DNA of 64,000 nucleotides from Benincasa hispida (taxonomy: Eukaryota > Streptophyta > Magnoliopsida > Cucurbitales > Cucurbitaceae): assembly GCF_009727055.1 (NCBI RefSeq), contig NC_052354.1, forward strand, positions 42,380,302 to 42,444,301. Direction: 5' to 3'. The notes below the pieces were generated by a model that searched no databases, was not told where the DNA came from, and saw only the letters and a list, made by a program, of their open reading frames with translations. The position numbers and the translations under genes were made by a program. Positions within the stretch are counted from its first letter, which is position 1; every line of letters starts with the position of its first letter. Positions 24,281 through 35,227 of this stretch are shown here, one piece after another.

Positions 24281-24639
24281 ATGTTCAACATTAAATATAT
24301 ACATTTTTGTGTGTTAAAGGTTAATACATTTACTACTCAACTATGAGAATGTGAGGATTAATGAATCCAGAAATAAAGACAAATTCTATTCTCCTGAAAG
24401 ATACATGACTTTGTTTTTTTAAAATGATAGTTACGAGTAATTCTCTAAGAGTTAGAGTTAAATTATTATTACCCGTCAAAAGCCTTGCTTCTCATGCAAG
24501 TGTGTCATTAAACCTTATTAGATAAGGTTATCTAGCCAATGTGAGACTTTCGTTCTTTGACCCAATTGGTCCTATGTTAGAAACCATAAGTCTGATTTCA
24601 TAGATAATCTATTAATATTGTTGATGAGTACATATGAAT
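24281..24639. other. Intergenic stretch
   Basis: Rest of the tandem-duplicated block, then sequence with no recognised gene up to the LTR end at 24640. Confidence 0.5.
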
Positions 24640-24985
24640 TGAAGGAACTCTTATTCAAGAGTACCTACGAGCGGAAGTGGATCTTTACAATTCATTGTGA
24701 TAAAATTACTACATATACATTCAAACATATTAAAATGCATTCATAGTGCTAAAGAGATCGAGAGGTCATACCAGTTGAAGACTTCTTTTTCATAGCAAAT
24801 CTAAAACCCAATCGTCTACCGCGAATAGTCTCCACACAAACAAAAGGAAACGAAGATGACACCACCACTCAAAGCCCTCAGTATTCTTAGAGTGAGAATC
24901 CAAAGGGTGGGCTTTGTTCGGATTTGGTAGAGGGAAAGAGAAAGAGAGATCGTATACAATAATCAAGCAAGTGGGAGATAAGCTC

Positions 24986-25280
24986 GTCTATCGTATAGAA
25001 AAAATGCTTGATTGTTTAGGTGAAGTATACGATCGTGTAGGAAAAAGATAAGCAATCGTCTAAACGATCGTGTAGGAAAAAAAGTAAGCAATCGTCTAAA
25101 CGATCGTGTAAAAAAACTAAGCGATCGTCTATACAGTCGTGTAGTAAATATCGGACGCTAAACGATCGCTTAGAAAAAGGTAAATGATAGTTTAGTAAAT
25201 AGCGCGCTCGGGTGTAATCGTTAAGCGATTGCTTAGTACTATTGTATAGGTAAGCGATCGTGCAGACACTATCGTATAGG
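24986..25280. repeat. Longest palindrome array, in LTR D
   Basis: About sixteen units of the CGATCG-type palindrome in 295 bp, the clearest being CTAAACGATCGTGTAG at 25060-25075. Between about 25030 and 25135 a higher-order period of about 45 bp is visible (AAGCAATCGTCTAAACGATC, then GTGTAGGAAAAA). On the minus strand this produces a repetitive Asp-Arg-Leu-Asp-Asp frame, a product of the repeat and not a gene. Confidence 0.85.
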
Positions 25281-25763
25281 CACAAATTTTCTAAGCATTG
25301 ACACATTTTTTAACACAATGTCCGTGCATCTCATGCTTGACACATCGTGAGCTATTTATGCATCTCAAAGTTATCTTTCAACTTACTCATCCATTATTAA
25401 AACAGAAGAGACGTCGTCCCATTTTCCTTTTAACCATCCAATGAATGTGATCACATCATATTCATAACTTATGAATTAATATCATATATTAATCATAGTA
25501 TTTTTCCTCCACTAGATGTAAATCATATTTATATCCAATTTTCTTCAAATTAATGTATCTCATACATAAAGTTAACTATATCATATATAATTAACTAGTT
25601 CAATTATATCATATATAATAAAACTCCCTCTTGTCAATTTGAACATTTCAAATTGACTAAAAAACTGACTCTCAACTTGTATCCAAGCTACCAAGGGAAC
25701 CTTATGGACCTATGGCTCGAAACTTCAACGATACGTGAATAGCTGACTAAACTCTTTAGTCAC

Positions 25764-27558
25764 TGTAGGATTGTATCAGCAATAGCAGATGCACAAGGAT
25801 CATCTAAGCACTCAAATTCACTAATTTTGGCAAAATATAAAGCATGCTCTTGCAGAAAAATAAGTGAGTTTCACGACATACCTCTTGTAGAACTTCTTCA
25901 AAGCTCCTATCTTCTTCAATCTTGTTACAGACCACCTCAAGATCTTCCCCACTATTCTCTTGGTGCTCTAGATTGAGTTGTGGGACTCAAAACAAGCTTG
26001 AACCAAGGGATAAAGGAGAAATGCTCGCTACAATAATCTTGTTGAAAAACTCTTTCTTCAAACCGAATTTTCTCTCAAATTCTATAGATTGCATCCCCGA
26101 TTTTCACTCCAATCTTTTCATTATATTGCAGATCAACATGCAAAGGAGAGACTTGCATGAGTTGCAGCTCATGTTTGGAGAAGACAAGGCAAAAAAGATG
26201 CATTTTGATTGAGCAACTAAAGAGATGGATAATGGAAAATCTTCTTTTTCCATTTTGTGTGTTTTGTCTTTTCCTTTTCAATTTTATCTCAAAAATCAAA
26301 ATTTGATTATATAAAATCTATTTTGATTTTAAAAATAAAAAATTTAATTAATTTCATAAATTAATTATTAAATAAAATTTAAATAATTTAATATTAAATA
26401 TTAAATTAATTTTAATACATATCCATCTTTATATATTTAAATCGTATTTTAAATATATAAATTCTCCTATTCCATTTAATACTCAAATAAAACATGTAAT
26501 TATATCTCATATAATTACTAATTCCCTTAATTCTAATTTTGAACGATTCAAATTAACTTATCACGCTATTCTAGAACTAGTCTGTTACGAGCTAGTAGGG
26601 GCCTCGCGGACCTACAGATTATGGGCTCCAATGATCCAGAATTATTGGTTAAAACTCATTAGATCAGATTAATCAACATTCTTAACTAGTGGTTCACTCC
26701 ACTAAAGCCCATAGCTGCACTTCCCTCACTGTAGATATATTATTATGTCCACATGATTTAACTATAATTAGCAAGTCGACCCTTCACAGGTTTTTTGTAA
26801 TAACGACTGGGTCAAATATCCGTTTTACCCCAAGATTATGTCTTATTCCTCAAGTCCCTACTAATTCTCTAATGAACAACTGGTTTGTGATCCAATCACT
26901 AAACCAAACTCTCTCAGCCCAGTGAGAGGGTGGGGCCCCTTGTCAAAGACCTGGATTAGTATTAAGAGAACACCTATCCCTAAATTGGGTAGGCGTGAAC
27001 TCTGTCTTGCACCCTATGTCCCCAGCTATCTATCTGGTCTTACCCCTTAAATGGGAGTCTTATTGAGCCGGCGCTATCAAGTCAACCCTCAACCTATGCA
27101 AATCTAAGGGAATCCCGAATAAACAGGAGTTCATAGTTAGCTCAGGATTAAGATCGAGTTACCTAGGTCATCTAGGTGAAATAGTCAGTCTTATACAGTA
27201 AACAGCGTTATAAAGTAAGAGTGATTTATTTCTTGATCTTGATCTTAGGCAAACTCATTGCATAGGACGCCCCCACTCCTCATGTCATAACATGTATGAA
27301 TTAGAATCACATCGTATGTAGCACTTTACAACTTTTTGTAATAACTACAGAGTAGGCCTAGATCATTTTGACTATTTACTCGAACCTGATCCAATCTTAT
27401 GTCTCTACATAAAGTTCAAGTACTCATACAATAGTCATGGGTCTTAGTTTATTGGATTTAGACTTTTGTACAATTTATGAAATCAATAACAAGTATATTG
27501 ATTAAAGAAGATGTTTATTATTTTACAAACTGCGAGTTTTTAGGACACAAAACCCAAT
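25764..27558 (-). repeat. Solo LTR E, 1.8-kb family, inside LTR D
   Basis: 1795 bp, inserted in LTR D. The flanking 5-mers are GTCAC (25759-25763) and GTTAC (27559-27563), one mismatch. Removing it restores the ..CTTTAGTCACGA-ATCCACCATC.. block found in the other LTRs of family 1. The left end is TGTAGGATTG. The right end is ..ACCCAATA where CAACA would be expected, so the terminal CA has decayed to TA. Confidence 0.8.
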
Positions 27559-28545
27559 AGTTACGATATCCACCATCTGTTAACTATCAGACATTCCAAT
27601 AAAGACCGACAGTTGAACTCTTCTTGCCATAGATATATTTCTATGTCCATTGGATATAATCAATCATCAGTACGATGACCCTTCACAGATGCTCATAATT
27701 ACAGCAGACCTACTTTTTTGCCTCTGTAGATACATCTTACTCCTTAAGTATCACTGATTCTTCTAATGAATAATACAACATAGTTTTACTATGTGTGAAC
27801 ACCTCTGTGCCATGAGAAGGTGTGTGGTGTCACATCATTCAAGCCCTAGGATCAACCTTTAAGAGAGCAATCTATCTACTTACCCCTGCTTCGGGGAAGG
27901 AATGAACTCCATCTTGTGAAGTTGAGTTCTCAGATCCCAAATCAGACGAATCCCCAAAGTGATAGGTTTGAGTCGGTGTTCTGGCCACTCGTACCCATGC
28001 AAATCAAATAATCGCCCTCAATAGCAGGAGTTCCCAACTCACTCAGGATTGAGGTCATGTTACCTATGGTCATCCTAGTGAAATGAAGCTCAGTCATGAA
28101 TGGAGTTAAATGATGAGACATTAACACTTCGAGGTCAGGTTTTATACAAACTCTTTGTATAGGACGCCCCCGCTCGCATGGCCATACACGAATGATCAGG
28201 ATCAGATCATCTGTGACAAGTCACAACACTTGCAATAATTTCACAAAGCGGGCCGCGTCCGTAGGGTTACCAGGATAAGGTTTCCCTCCTATATTCATAT
28301 ACTACAGACTATTTTGGTTGTCACTTAAGACCTGATCTACTTGTATGTCACTACATACATGCTTAAGTTGCATAAAGACAACCAGGGATATTAAATTTAT
28401 TGGTTTGTGGTAAAATTAAAAAAAACATCTAAATGTGAAAAGTCAAGAAGTGAAGTAAATATCATATATATTATACATCATAAGTGTTCTTACAAAGTTG
28501 TTTACAAACTACAGGACATGAGACTTTAGAGCATAAACCCTAACA

Positions 28546-29058
28546 ATCTCTCACTTATCCTAAAGCGAAGTGGGGATTACAAATAAACAGGTACAAAATA
28601 ATAAACTAGGGCATAAAAACCCAATGCAACAAAACCACTTGCCCTAGTCCAAGCCGCGGCCGGTCCCGTAGACCCATTGCTCTGAAACCCTCAAACACTG
28701 TAGCCATGATAGCCTTCATAAAAGGATAAAAAACATTTTGCTTTGAGGTGATCTTCATGACAATCACGTCTCCTTGATGCACTAACTCGCGGATCAGATG
28801 ATACTTTCGCTCTATGTGTTTGCTGCGCCTGTGACTCCTGAGCTCCTTGGAGTTCGTCACAGTACCACTATTGTCACAATAGAGGGTGATGGGCCTAGAC
28901 ATATCTGGAACAACTTCTAGCTCTGTCAAGAACTTTCTGAGCCAAACGGTCTCTTTAGTAGTTCACAAGCTGCTACGTACTCGGCCTCCATCGTGGAGTC
29001 AGTGATACACCTCTGCTTAGTTCTCCGCCACACTATAGCTCCTCCGTTAAGAGTGTTT
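28546..29058 (-). pseudogene. Copia polypurine tract and RNase H remnant (element D)
   Basis: Read on the minus strand, the piece begins in the end of pol (..LNGGAIVWRRTKQ.., then TDSTMEAEYVAAC) and continues through EVVPDMSRPITLYCDNSG, HRRSKHIERKYHLIRELVHQ and a degraded C-terminus. These are the Ty1/Copia RNase H motifs, with the acidic residues in MEAEY and CDNSG present. A one-base deletion after YVAAC (near 28967) breaks the frame. At 28546-28575 the polypurine tract (CCCCACTTCGCTTTAGGATA.. in sense) precedes the LTR. Everything upstream (integrase, reverse transcriptase, gag, 5' LTR) is missing; the copy is cut at 29058, where CACTA sequence starts. Confidence 0.85.
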
Positions 29059-29863
29059 TTGTGAACTTGACATTTAAAAAATGTCAAGAAATTTTCTTGT
29101 GATTTTTTTTGGAAAAATCTATAATGTTGATGTTTTTACCTATAATTGCTCTTGTATTTTGATCCAACAAGCACATTTGGTATATATATGACATACATTC
29201 ATCAATTAAATAAACAATATACACACATTGATAAACTTATATATCAACAAAAAGCCACCAATATCACTTTATAAAAACTTAACTTCTTTAACATTGTCAA
29301 TATATACAACCTAAAGAACATAATTCTAACAGCCAACTCATATGGACACTTTCAAAACAATATAAGGAACATAATTCTAACAGTTAACCCAATATGAACA
29401 ATTTCAAAAAATACATTTCCAAAACTTCTATCAACAAAACCATTCGTCTACCCACACATGTACCAATCTAAAGCTATCCCCCCCTCCCCCCCTCCCCACT
29501 CGATTTGTGAGTACGGTTTCCTTGTATCAATCTATAAACATAAAAGCCAAATATATAATGGATTCTATTTTTCTCTATGCTATTTGAAATGTCGAAATAA
29601 CGATAACGTACCAAATCTGAGGTGGCAATGCTTCTTTTGGTCACAATATCTCTCATATACCTCATGATGTAGTATCCACATACGATGCTTCCAACTTGTA
29701 GAGGACACTACAGAGAAAAAACCAGTAAATAAGAATGAAGTAATCCTTACGCACTAGATGTCTACTTAAATGTTGGATGTCGTAACTCACCATCTACAAT
29801 TCTTTCATCAACGTGCCAAGTCAAGTTTTTAGCATAATCAATATTTCTAAAAAGCCTTTTGAA

Positions 29864-30692
29864 TCATGGAATTAGTGGAAAGTACCATATCACTTTCGAA
29901 GGTATTTGTTTTTTCCCACATTTTATATCCTTCTCGTTTTTCCACCTTGATTCACCACATTCAGGACATTCAATTTCATCTGCATATTCTTTTCTATATA
30001 AACAAAAATCATTAGGGCATGCATGAATCTTCTCATATTCCATTCCTAGTGCACTTAAAGTTTTCTTTGCTTCATACATTGAATTTGGGAGCTCATTGCT
30101 AGTGGGCAAAATTTTCCTTTAAGGTTTTTAGTAGTTTTGAAAAACTAGTATCACTCCATCCATATCTAACTTTTAAATTATACAATTTGACTAATGTAGA
30201 CAACTTAGTGTATTTTTTGCACCATTCGTATAATGGTTTTTCAGCATCATTAAGCAACTTCTCAAATCCATTTGGATCTTTTGAATATTCGTCGTGAGTA
30301 ACTTCAACCATTTCTTTTAAACTTCCAACATTAGTCTCTTCATACATATGAGTGTCAAACTTAGAAGATTCTTCACAAAATGATGAGTTAGGAAGTTTTC
30401 CCCATGCCAAAACCAATTTTTATAACTTTCATCGATCCTATTGACATATAAATGATCTCTAATATCCTTGCTACTATATTTTTTCACAATTCTCACATTT
30501 CATACAAGGACAACGAATATTGGAGCTATTTGTAATAGAAAATCCAAATTTTATGAAGTTTTCCACACCCAATTCATAATCTTTGGATAATCTACTCTTG
30601 TGCATCCATGATTTATCCATGATTGTAAATTTAGTAAGAAAAGATGATAAACAATGATCAACTTCATAAAACAAGTTGTGAAAAATAAACAA
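29864..30692 (-). pseudogene. TNP2-like CACTA transposase, N-terminal remnants
   Basis: Three minus-strand pieces in order. 30474-30692 has MDKSWMHKSRLSKDYELGVE and a Cys-rich CPCMKCENC, the transposase-associated domain at the start of plant En/Spm transposases. 30099-30416 ends with LYNLKVRYGWSDTSFSKLLK, and 29864-30109 carries LGMEYEKIHACPNDFCLYRK, then ECPECGESRW and KVIWYFPLIP, the conserved zinc-containing segment before the catalytic region. The pieces are out of frame with each other and separated by stops. The large catalytic domain that should follow is absent, replaced by unrelated AT-rich sequence to 29059. It would bind transposon ends and catalyse excision if whole; this copy cannot. 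Confidence 0.85.
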
Positions 30693-31139
30693 GTTCCCAA
30701 TACATACAACTTGTCATTTCTAGCTCAACATTCCAACCTCAAGAAAGTAAGAAAAATCAGAGAACCTCAAGGTAAATCAGAGAAAAAAGACAAACACATC
30801 TAAAAAAATTGAACCTAAGGAGTAATCGAACCTCAAAAAATTGAACCCAAGGTGTCCACATGCTCTAATGTGCTAAACATATATTAATTCCAATAACTAA
30901 AAATTGAACCCATGTTTGGCAAAGCATTACTTAGTTTATAAAGCCCTAACAAATTAAACACGTTGACATATCTAACTTTGGAAAGCATTTAATTAAAGAA
31001 AAGTGGCAAGTTCTTGGAAGTTCTCTAAAATTAAAGCCCTAACTTTGGCAAAGTGGCAATCTCAACTTTGGCAAGTTCTCTAAAATTCAATCTCATTCAA
31101 GAAAAATATAAAACAAGAGTTTATTATGAGATTCAAGAA

Positions 31140-31420
31140 TATACATGAGAGATTAAACCCTAACTTTGAAAGTTCAAGCCGCAAACTAAAAAAATCAAGC
31201 CCTAACTTTGAAAGTTCATGCCTCAAATCAAGAAAATCAAGCCCTAACTTTGAAAATTTGCCTCAAACTAAGAAAATCAAGAATTAAACCTAATTTAAAC
31301 AAGAAAATCAAGATTAAGCCTAATCAAACGAAGAAAATCAAGGCTTAAACCCAGTATAAACAAGAAAATCAAGGTTAAGCCCTAACTTTGAAAGTTCATG
31401 CCTCAAATCTACTTACCTCA
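31140..31420. repeat. Minisatellite inside the CACTA element
   Basis: About six imperfect units built from AAGCCCTAACTTTGAAAGTT, CATGCCTCAAATCAAGAAAATC and shorter versions (CAAGAAAATCAAG..TTAAGCC). The period is about 45 bp. It lies between the transposase start and the subterminal repeats, i.e. in the 5' untranslated side of the transposon. Confidence 0.75.
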
Positions 31421-31578
31421 ATGAAAAATCTCTTCAAGATTGATAGAATAACAAAGATGCATCAAAGGGAAGTGAAAAACCAAGAAGATTTTGGGTGTAT
31501 TGTGAAAAAAATCGACTAAAAGCATTGTAAAGGATAGATTGCAAATCAACTGCTTGAATTTCTTTTAAATCTATTTGA

Positions 31579-31778
31579 TAGTGTCGCGACACTACTAAAA
31601 GAGCGTTGCAACACTATTCAAGAGGCACACAATTTTTTTGTCAAAACCCATAGCGTTGCAATGCTATTGAGAGCATTGGAACGCTTTGTGTGTGAGGCAC
31701 GCGTGTTTTTCATTTTTTTCGTTAAAATACGTAGCGTTGGAACAATACTTTTTAGTGTTGCAACGCCACACTGTATAT
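31579..31778. repeat. CACTA subterminal palindrome series
   Basis: Six near-palindromes centred on TTGCAA or TCGCGA: TAGTGTCGCGACACTA (31579-31594), GAGCGTTGCAACACTA (31601-31616), TAGCGTTGCAATGCTA (31651-31666), AGCATTGGAACGCT (31672-31685), TAGCGTTGGAAC (31732-31743) and TAGTGTTGCAACGCCA (31763-31778). In En/Spm elements, short subterminal repeats are the binding sites of the element's TNPA-type protein; that role is inferred here. Confidence 0.7.
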
Positions 31779-31983
31779 TCTACAATTCTTGACGTTCTTA
31801 AAATGTCAAGAATCCATTAATTGAACTTGACAATTTTAAAATGTCAAATACTGTATTTTTTAGGAAAAATGCACAACCCCGCTTTTAAAAATCAATTCTT
31901 GACTTTTTTTTCTCTAAAATCACATATTTCTTGACATTTTTTCATAACAACGTCAAGTATTTAAAATTGCAAGCGTCAAGAAA

Positions 31984-32002
31984 GGTGGTTTTTCTTGTAG
32001 TG
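31984..32002 (-). repeat. CACTA terminal inverted repeat
   Basis: Reads CACTACAAGAAAAACCACC on the minus strand. It marks the 5' end of the transposon relative to its transposase. The adjoining host sequence at 32003 is repeat P. Confidence 0.9.
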
Positions 32003-32360
32003 ATATGTGAAACATACTTGTTATCGTCTTCCTCCTTTCAATCTCGAGCTACTAATTTTCTGTTCTTGCATTTAAGTCTCTTTCACTAACCCTAATAAAA
32101 AAATTTACCTTCTTGTATGTATATGTTTAAATTTGTTCATTGAACCAACACATAATCATACACAATCTTTTCCATCCATGAATTTAATGAAAAAAATGTC
32201 TTCAGGTGTTGTTTGAAACAAGCTTCAAACTTCAAGGGTTAAAATAAAATCAATCCCATAGTTCAAGGTATTTTTGATAATTTAACCTTGTTTTTATTTT
32301 AAAATTCCCTAATATATTCTTTCATTTTTTTTTCTTAGTAAGAGTTGTTATTAACAAGGT
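32003..32360. repeat. Unclassified repeat P, copy 1
   Basis: Aligns with 54135-54480 over about 340 bp: shared words include TACTAATTTTC, AAATTTAC, TGTATATGT, CTTCAAACTTCAAGG and CCCATAGTTCAAGGTATTTT followed by TGATAATTTAACCTTG. No coding frame is shared. This copy starts exactly at the CACTA end, so the CACTA element inserted in it or was cut with it. Confidence 0.75.
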
Positions 32361-34836
32361 ATTAACCCTAATATATTTTTTGCCCTAATCACTCTTCTTG
32401 CTACATCAACTATTCAATCAAACGATTGATGAATAGAAAGTTGTCGAGACCTTCTATCAATTAAATAATATTTATAATCTCGAGCTAACGCTTCATAATT
32501 AACAAGTAGTATTAGTAAAGTGAAGTGACACGATACATTTAATTTATGAAAGTGGATTCACCCAATTATGGTTCTAGGATATAAATCAATCTACTCAAGC
32601 ACATAATCTACTTAAATGGAAAAGCCGATTAACTAACAGTGAAAAGCATTTGCTAATTAATCTAAGCACATGGATTAAGGTGTAGGGCTAAGACATGACA
32701 CGATTAGCTAACATAGTCGATTAACTACTCGAGATTAGTTTTAATCTTTAAGTTACTCAAGATGACCATATGTTATTATCGAAAATGCTGCGAAAACAAA
32801 CATACACTATCACACCCCCTCCCAGATTATCCTCCAAATCTGAAAGAGAATGTTACAACAGCAGTTACCAACCTTTTGTAACACTTATTGCCTAATTGAC
32901 ATGCTTAGCCTACTTAGAAAGTCCTGGAAATACAAACTCAACATTCAATATGCTTAAAGAATTCTAAACAATTTTAGTAACACCTAGGGTTGAACAAACA
33001 ACCTAATTACAACATATACACACAAACAGAGTTTAGTGGATCCCAACACTTATCACTAGTCCTTAACATGAACATACATATGTACAGACATTTATATGTA
33101 AACACCTAACACTTTTCTTTATCTTAAGCTTTAACTAGAGTCTTCGCGTGGCATAACAACAGTGCAATCAATTTATGGGGAGATGAACACTACCTGGGGA
33201 GGAGGAAAACATTTAAAACGAGTGAACTACTAGTCTAGTAAGTGACCAATTAAACATAAACATCATGCTTTAAATTGGAAACTACCAAACAAACTCATAC
33301 TTAAAACATTAAAACATGAAACTGCTAGAAAACATTAAAAATTCGTATCCTTAGTTGAGAAAGAACCCTTTTTGCTCAATCCATCAACATCAATCCTTAG
33401 TTGGGTTGGACTTAACACTACCAACGTCAACTCTACCTACGTGCACATGGTAATAACTAAGTATCGTTATACCTTAGGTACTACTACCCAGATATCTTTT
33501 CATAGTCCTTCAATATCAACTCAACTCCTACATCAATAAGTTTTTATCATTAAAACATGTATACTTGGAAGCTTAGTATCGTGAAACATGAGCTTAACAT
33601 CTTTATCATATAAACATGAACTTCAAACGCATGCTTGTGATCATAAAGCACATAAAAGCTTAAAACATGCTTCCATAAACTTCCTTTTAAACTAGCATGC
33701 GTTAGTAGCCCTTAAAACTTAGTTTGCTTGGAAATTATCATTTTAACATACTTTACATTAAAGCTAGCATGAAAACTAGTATTTTGGATAAACCATGCGT
33801 TTACTAAATATTTAGAAAAACACTTAGTTTGTCACTTACAGCCTTGGGCGTTCCTCCAAGGGCTGATAAGCCTTTCCTATTTCTGTTTACCTTGTGGATG
33901 TGAATAACATGTTTAGCCAATGCCTTTGGTCTCCTTGTGAGACTAACTCACCTAAATAAGCTTAACATTTAACTTAGATAATCATATTTCAGCTCAACGC
34001 ACACCTTTCTTATGCGTTCAACACTTAGAATTTTTCTTGGTTTTGGATGCTAAACTATGAGGCCAACTAGCACCAATCATACGTCGGCGCCTACCTATGC
34101 ACCCCTCCCACCGCACGCCCATGCACACTCTTGAAGATTTCTTCAGATTTCAACTTGAATCCTTTGGAGATTCCTTCTGACAGCCCTGCAGCTTCAACTA
34201 CACTCAATACTCGTTCAAATGGCTCTAAAATTTCCCTAATAGCACGAGTAGTTTCCTCAAACCGACCCCTAGAACTGAGGCCTTCCTGTATATAGCTAAA
34301 AGTGCATGCTTCAACTTAAGGCCAATTGTGCCAGCTAGCCCACTTAGTGGGATTAATTCCCTTAATCTCGACAGCTGGCCCACTAGAGTGGGTGACTAAG
34401 CTGAGAACTTCCTCTTATCACCAACACATGGTTTCCTTTCTTCAGTACCTACCAATGCAAGGCACACCCGACACATGCAACTAATTGGGCCTACCCATAA
34501 AACTTGTCTTGCCGACGCATATACGCATAGCCTCAGCGCTTAAGGCAACTTCGCCCATCACCGCGTGCGTCAACGCCTAACTAACCTTAAGATGGGCTTG
34601 GTTAGCGCATGGCATACTCTTGGCCAATACTTAGTCACCTACTCCATGCCTCATGCCCATCATGCACTCATCTAACCTCCTTGAAACATAGCTATCGCAT
34701 ACCTTTCAACACATCAAGGCCTCCAATGCAAGGCTTCTACACTTAGCCAAATTTTCCTTATTAATTGCCTACATACCTTGCTACCCGAGAGTTTCATCTT
34801 CAACGCTTAGAATATTTTCTCCTTCTTTAACCATCC
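32361..34836 (-). other. Probable 3' noncoding/LTR region of Gypsy element 1, borders not found
   Basis: No frame is recognised. Its position immediately downstream (on the minus strand) of the Gypsy pol C-terminus suggests 3' untranslated region and LTR. I could not place TG...CA ends or a polypurine tract, and part of the interval may be unrelated. Composition is less AT-biased from about 34030 to 34780. Confidence 0.4.
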
Positions 34837-35227
34837 TCAAGCTTTTCCGTACAAACATATTATTAACTTATACTTAATCTTAATTAACATACTTAAGTAG
34901 GGAAAATAGGCTTCAGAGTATTTACTCCTCATTTTCTCTTTAGTCTTCCAGGTAGCTTTCTCAACTCTATGATTCTTCCATAACACCTTTACTAAAGGTA
35001 TTGTCTTGTTCCTCAGCACCTGCTATTTCTTGTCAAAGATCCTTACTGGCTTCTCTTCATAAGTCATATTTTCCTTTAATTGTACTGGTCGCTCTGGTAC
35101 ACATGAGTAGAATCTGGTACATACTTCCTCAACATGGACACATGGAAGACATCATTTATATGGGATAGTTTTGGAGGTAAATCCAGCTTGTAAGCTGCTG
35201 AGCCAATTCACTCTATTATCTCATAAG
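34837..35227 (-). pseudogene. Gypsy element 1: C-terminal end of pol
   Basis: Minus-strand reading gives NDVFHVSMLRKYVPDSTHV (around 35105-35160) and, further on, LRNKTIPLVKVLWKNHRVEK ATW-type residues (34960-35010). This is the conserved end of Ty3/Gypsy integrase of chromodomain-type elements (the ..VFHVSMLRKY.. module followed by VKVLW.NH..EEATWE). Stops interrupt the frame between the two motifs. The coding sequence continues upstream on the other side of the solo LTR at 35228-37350: the IGPYEIIE..IGSAAYKLDL stretch is split by it. Confidence 0.85.

Larger units (their letters stand above)
24640..28545 (-). repeat. 3' LTR (D) of a minus-strand Copia element, split by LTR E
   Basis: The left end TGAAGGAACTCTTATTC and right end ..GCATAAACCCTAACA give a TGTTAGGG...CCTTCA LTR on the minus strand. 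Without the E insertion it is about 2.1 kb. It is followed directly at 28546 by the polypurine tract and RNase H of the element, so it is a true 3' LTR and not a solo one. The U5-side flank (TGAAT, 24635-24639) has no partner because the element is truncated on the other side. The palindrome array at 24986-25280 is the longest in the window. Confidence 0.85.
29059..32002 (-). mobile_element. CACTA (En/Spm) transposon, one end lost
   Basis: The right end, read on the minus strand, is CACTACAAGAAAAACCACC (31984-32002), the hallmark CACTA terminus. The subterminal region contains repeated TTGAC/GTCAA motifs and a palindrome series. The left side has matching subterminal sequence (ACTTGACATTTAAAAAATGTCAAGAAA.. 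from about 29070) but lacks the outer ~50 bp and any CACTA sequence. Internally there are three fragments of the TNP2-type transposase on the minus strand. The element is about 2.9 kb, far shorter than autonomous CACTA elements, and lacks the catalytic part. A 3-bp target duplication cannot be defined because the left end is missing. Confidence 0.88.

Noticed and set aside
24986..25280. Regularly spaced palindromes considered as a CRISPR-like array
   Set aside because: Units are degenerate, spacers are not unique sequences, the arrays sit inside plant LTRs, and no Cas genes exist in this genome type.
25016..25306. Repetitive Asp-Arg-Leu-Asp-Asp open frame on the minus strand, suggestive of a repeat protein
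   Set aside because: It is a translation of the LTR palindrome array; stops and shifts occur in the equivalent arrays of other LTRs.
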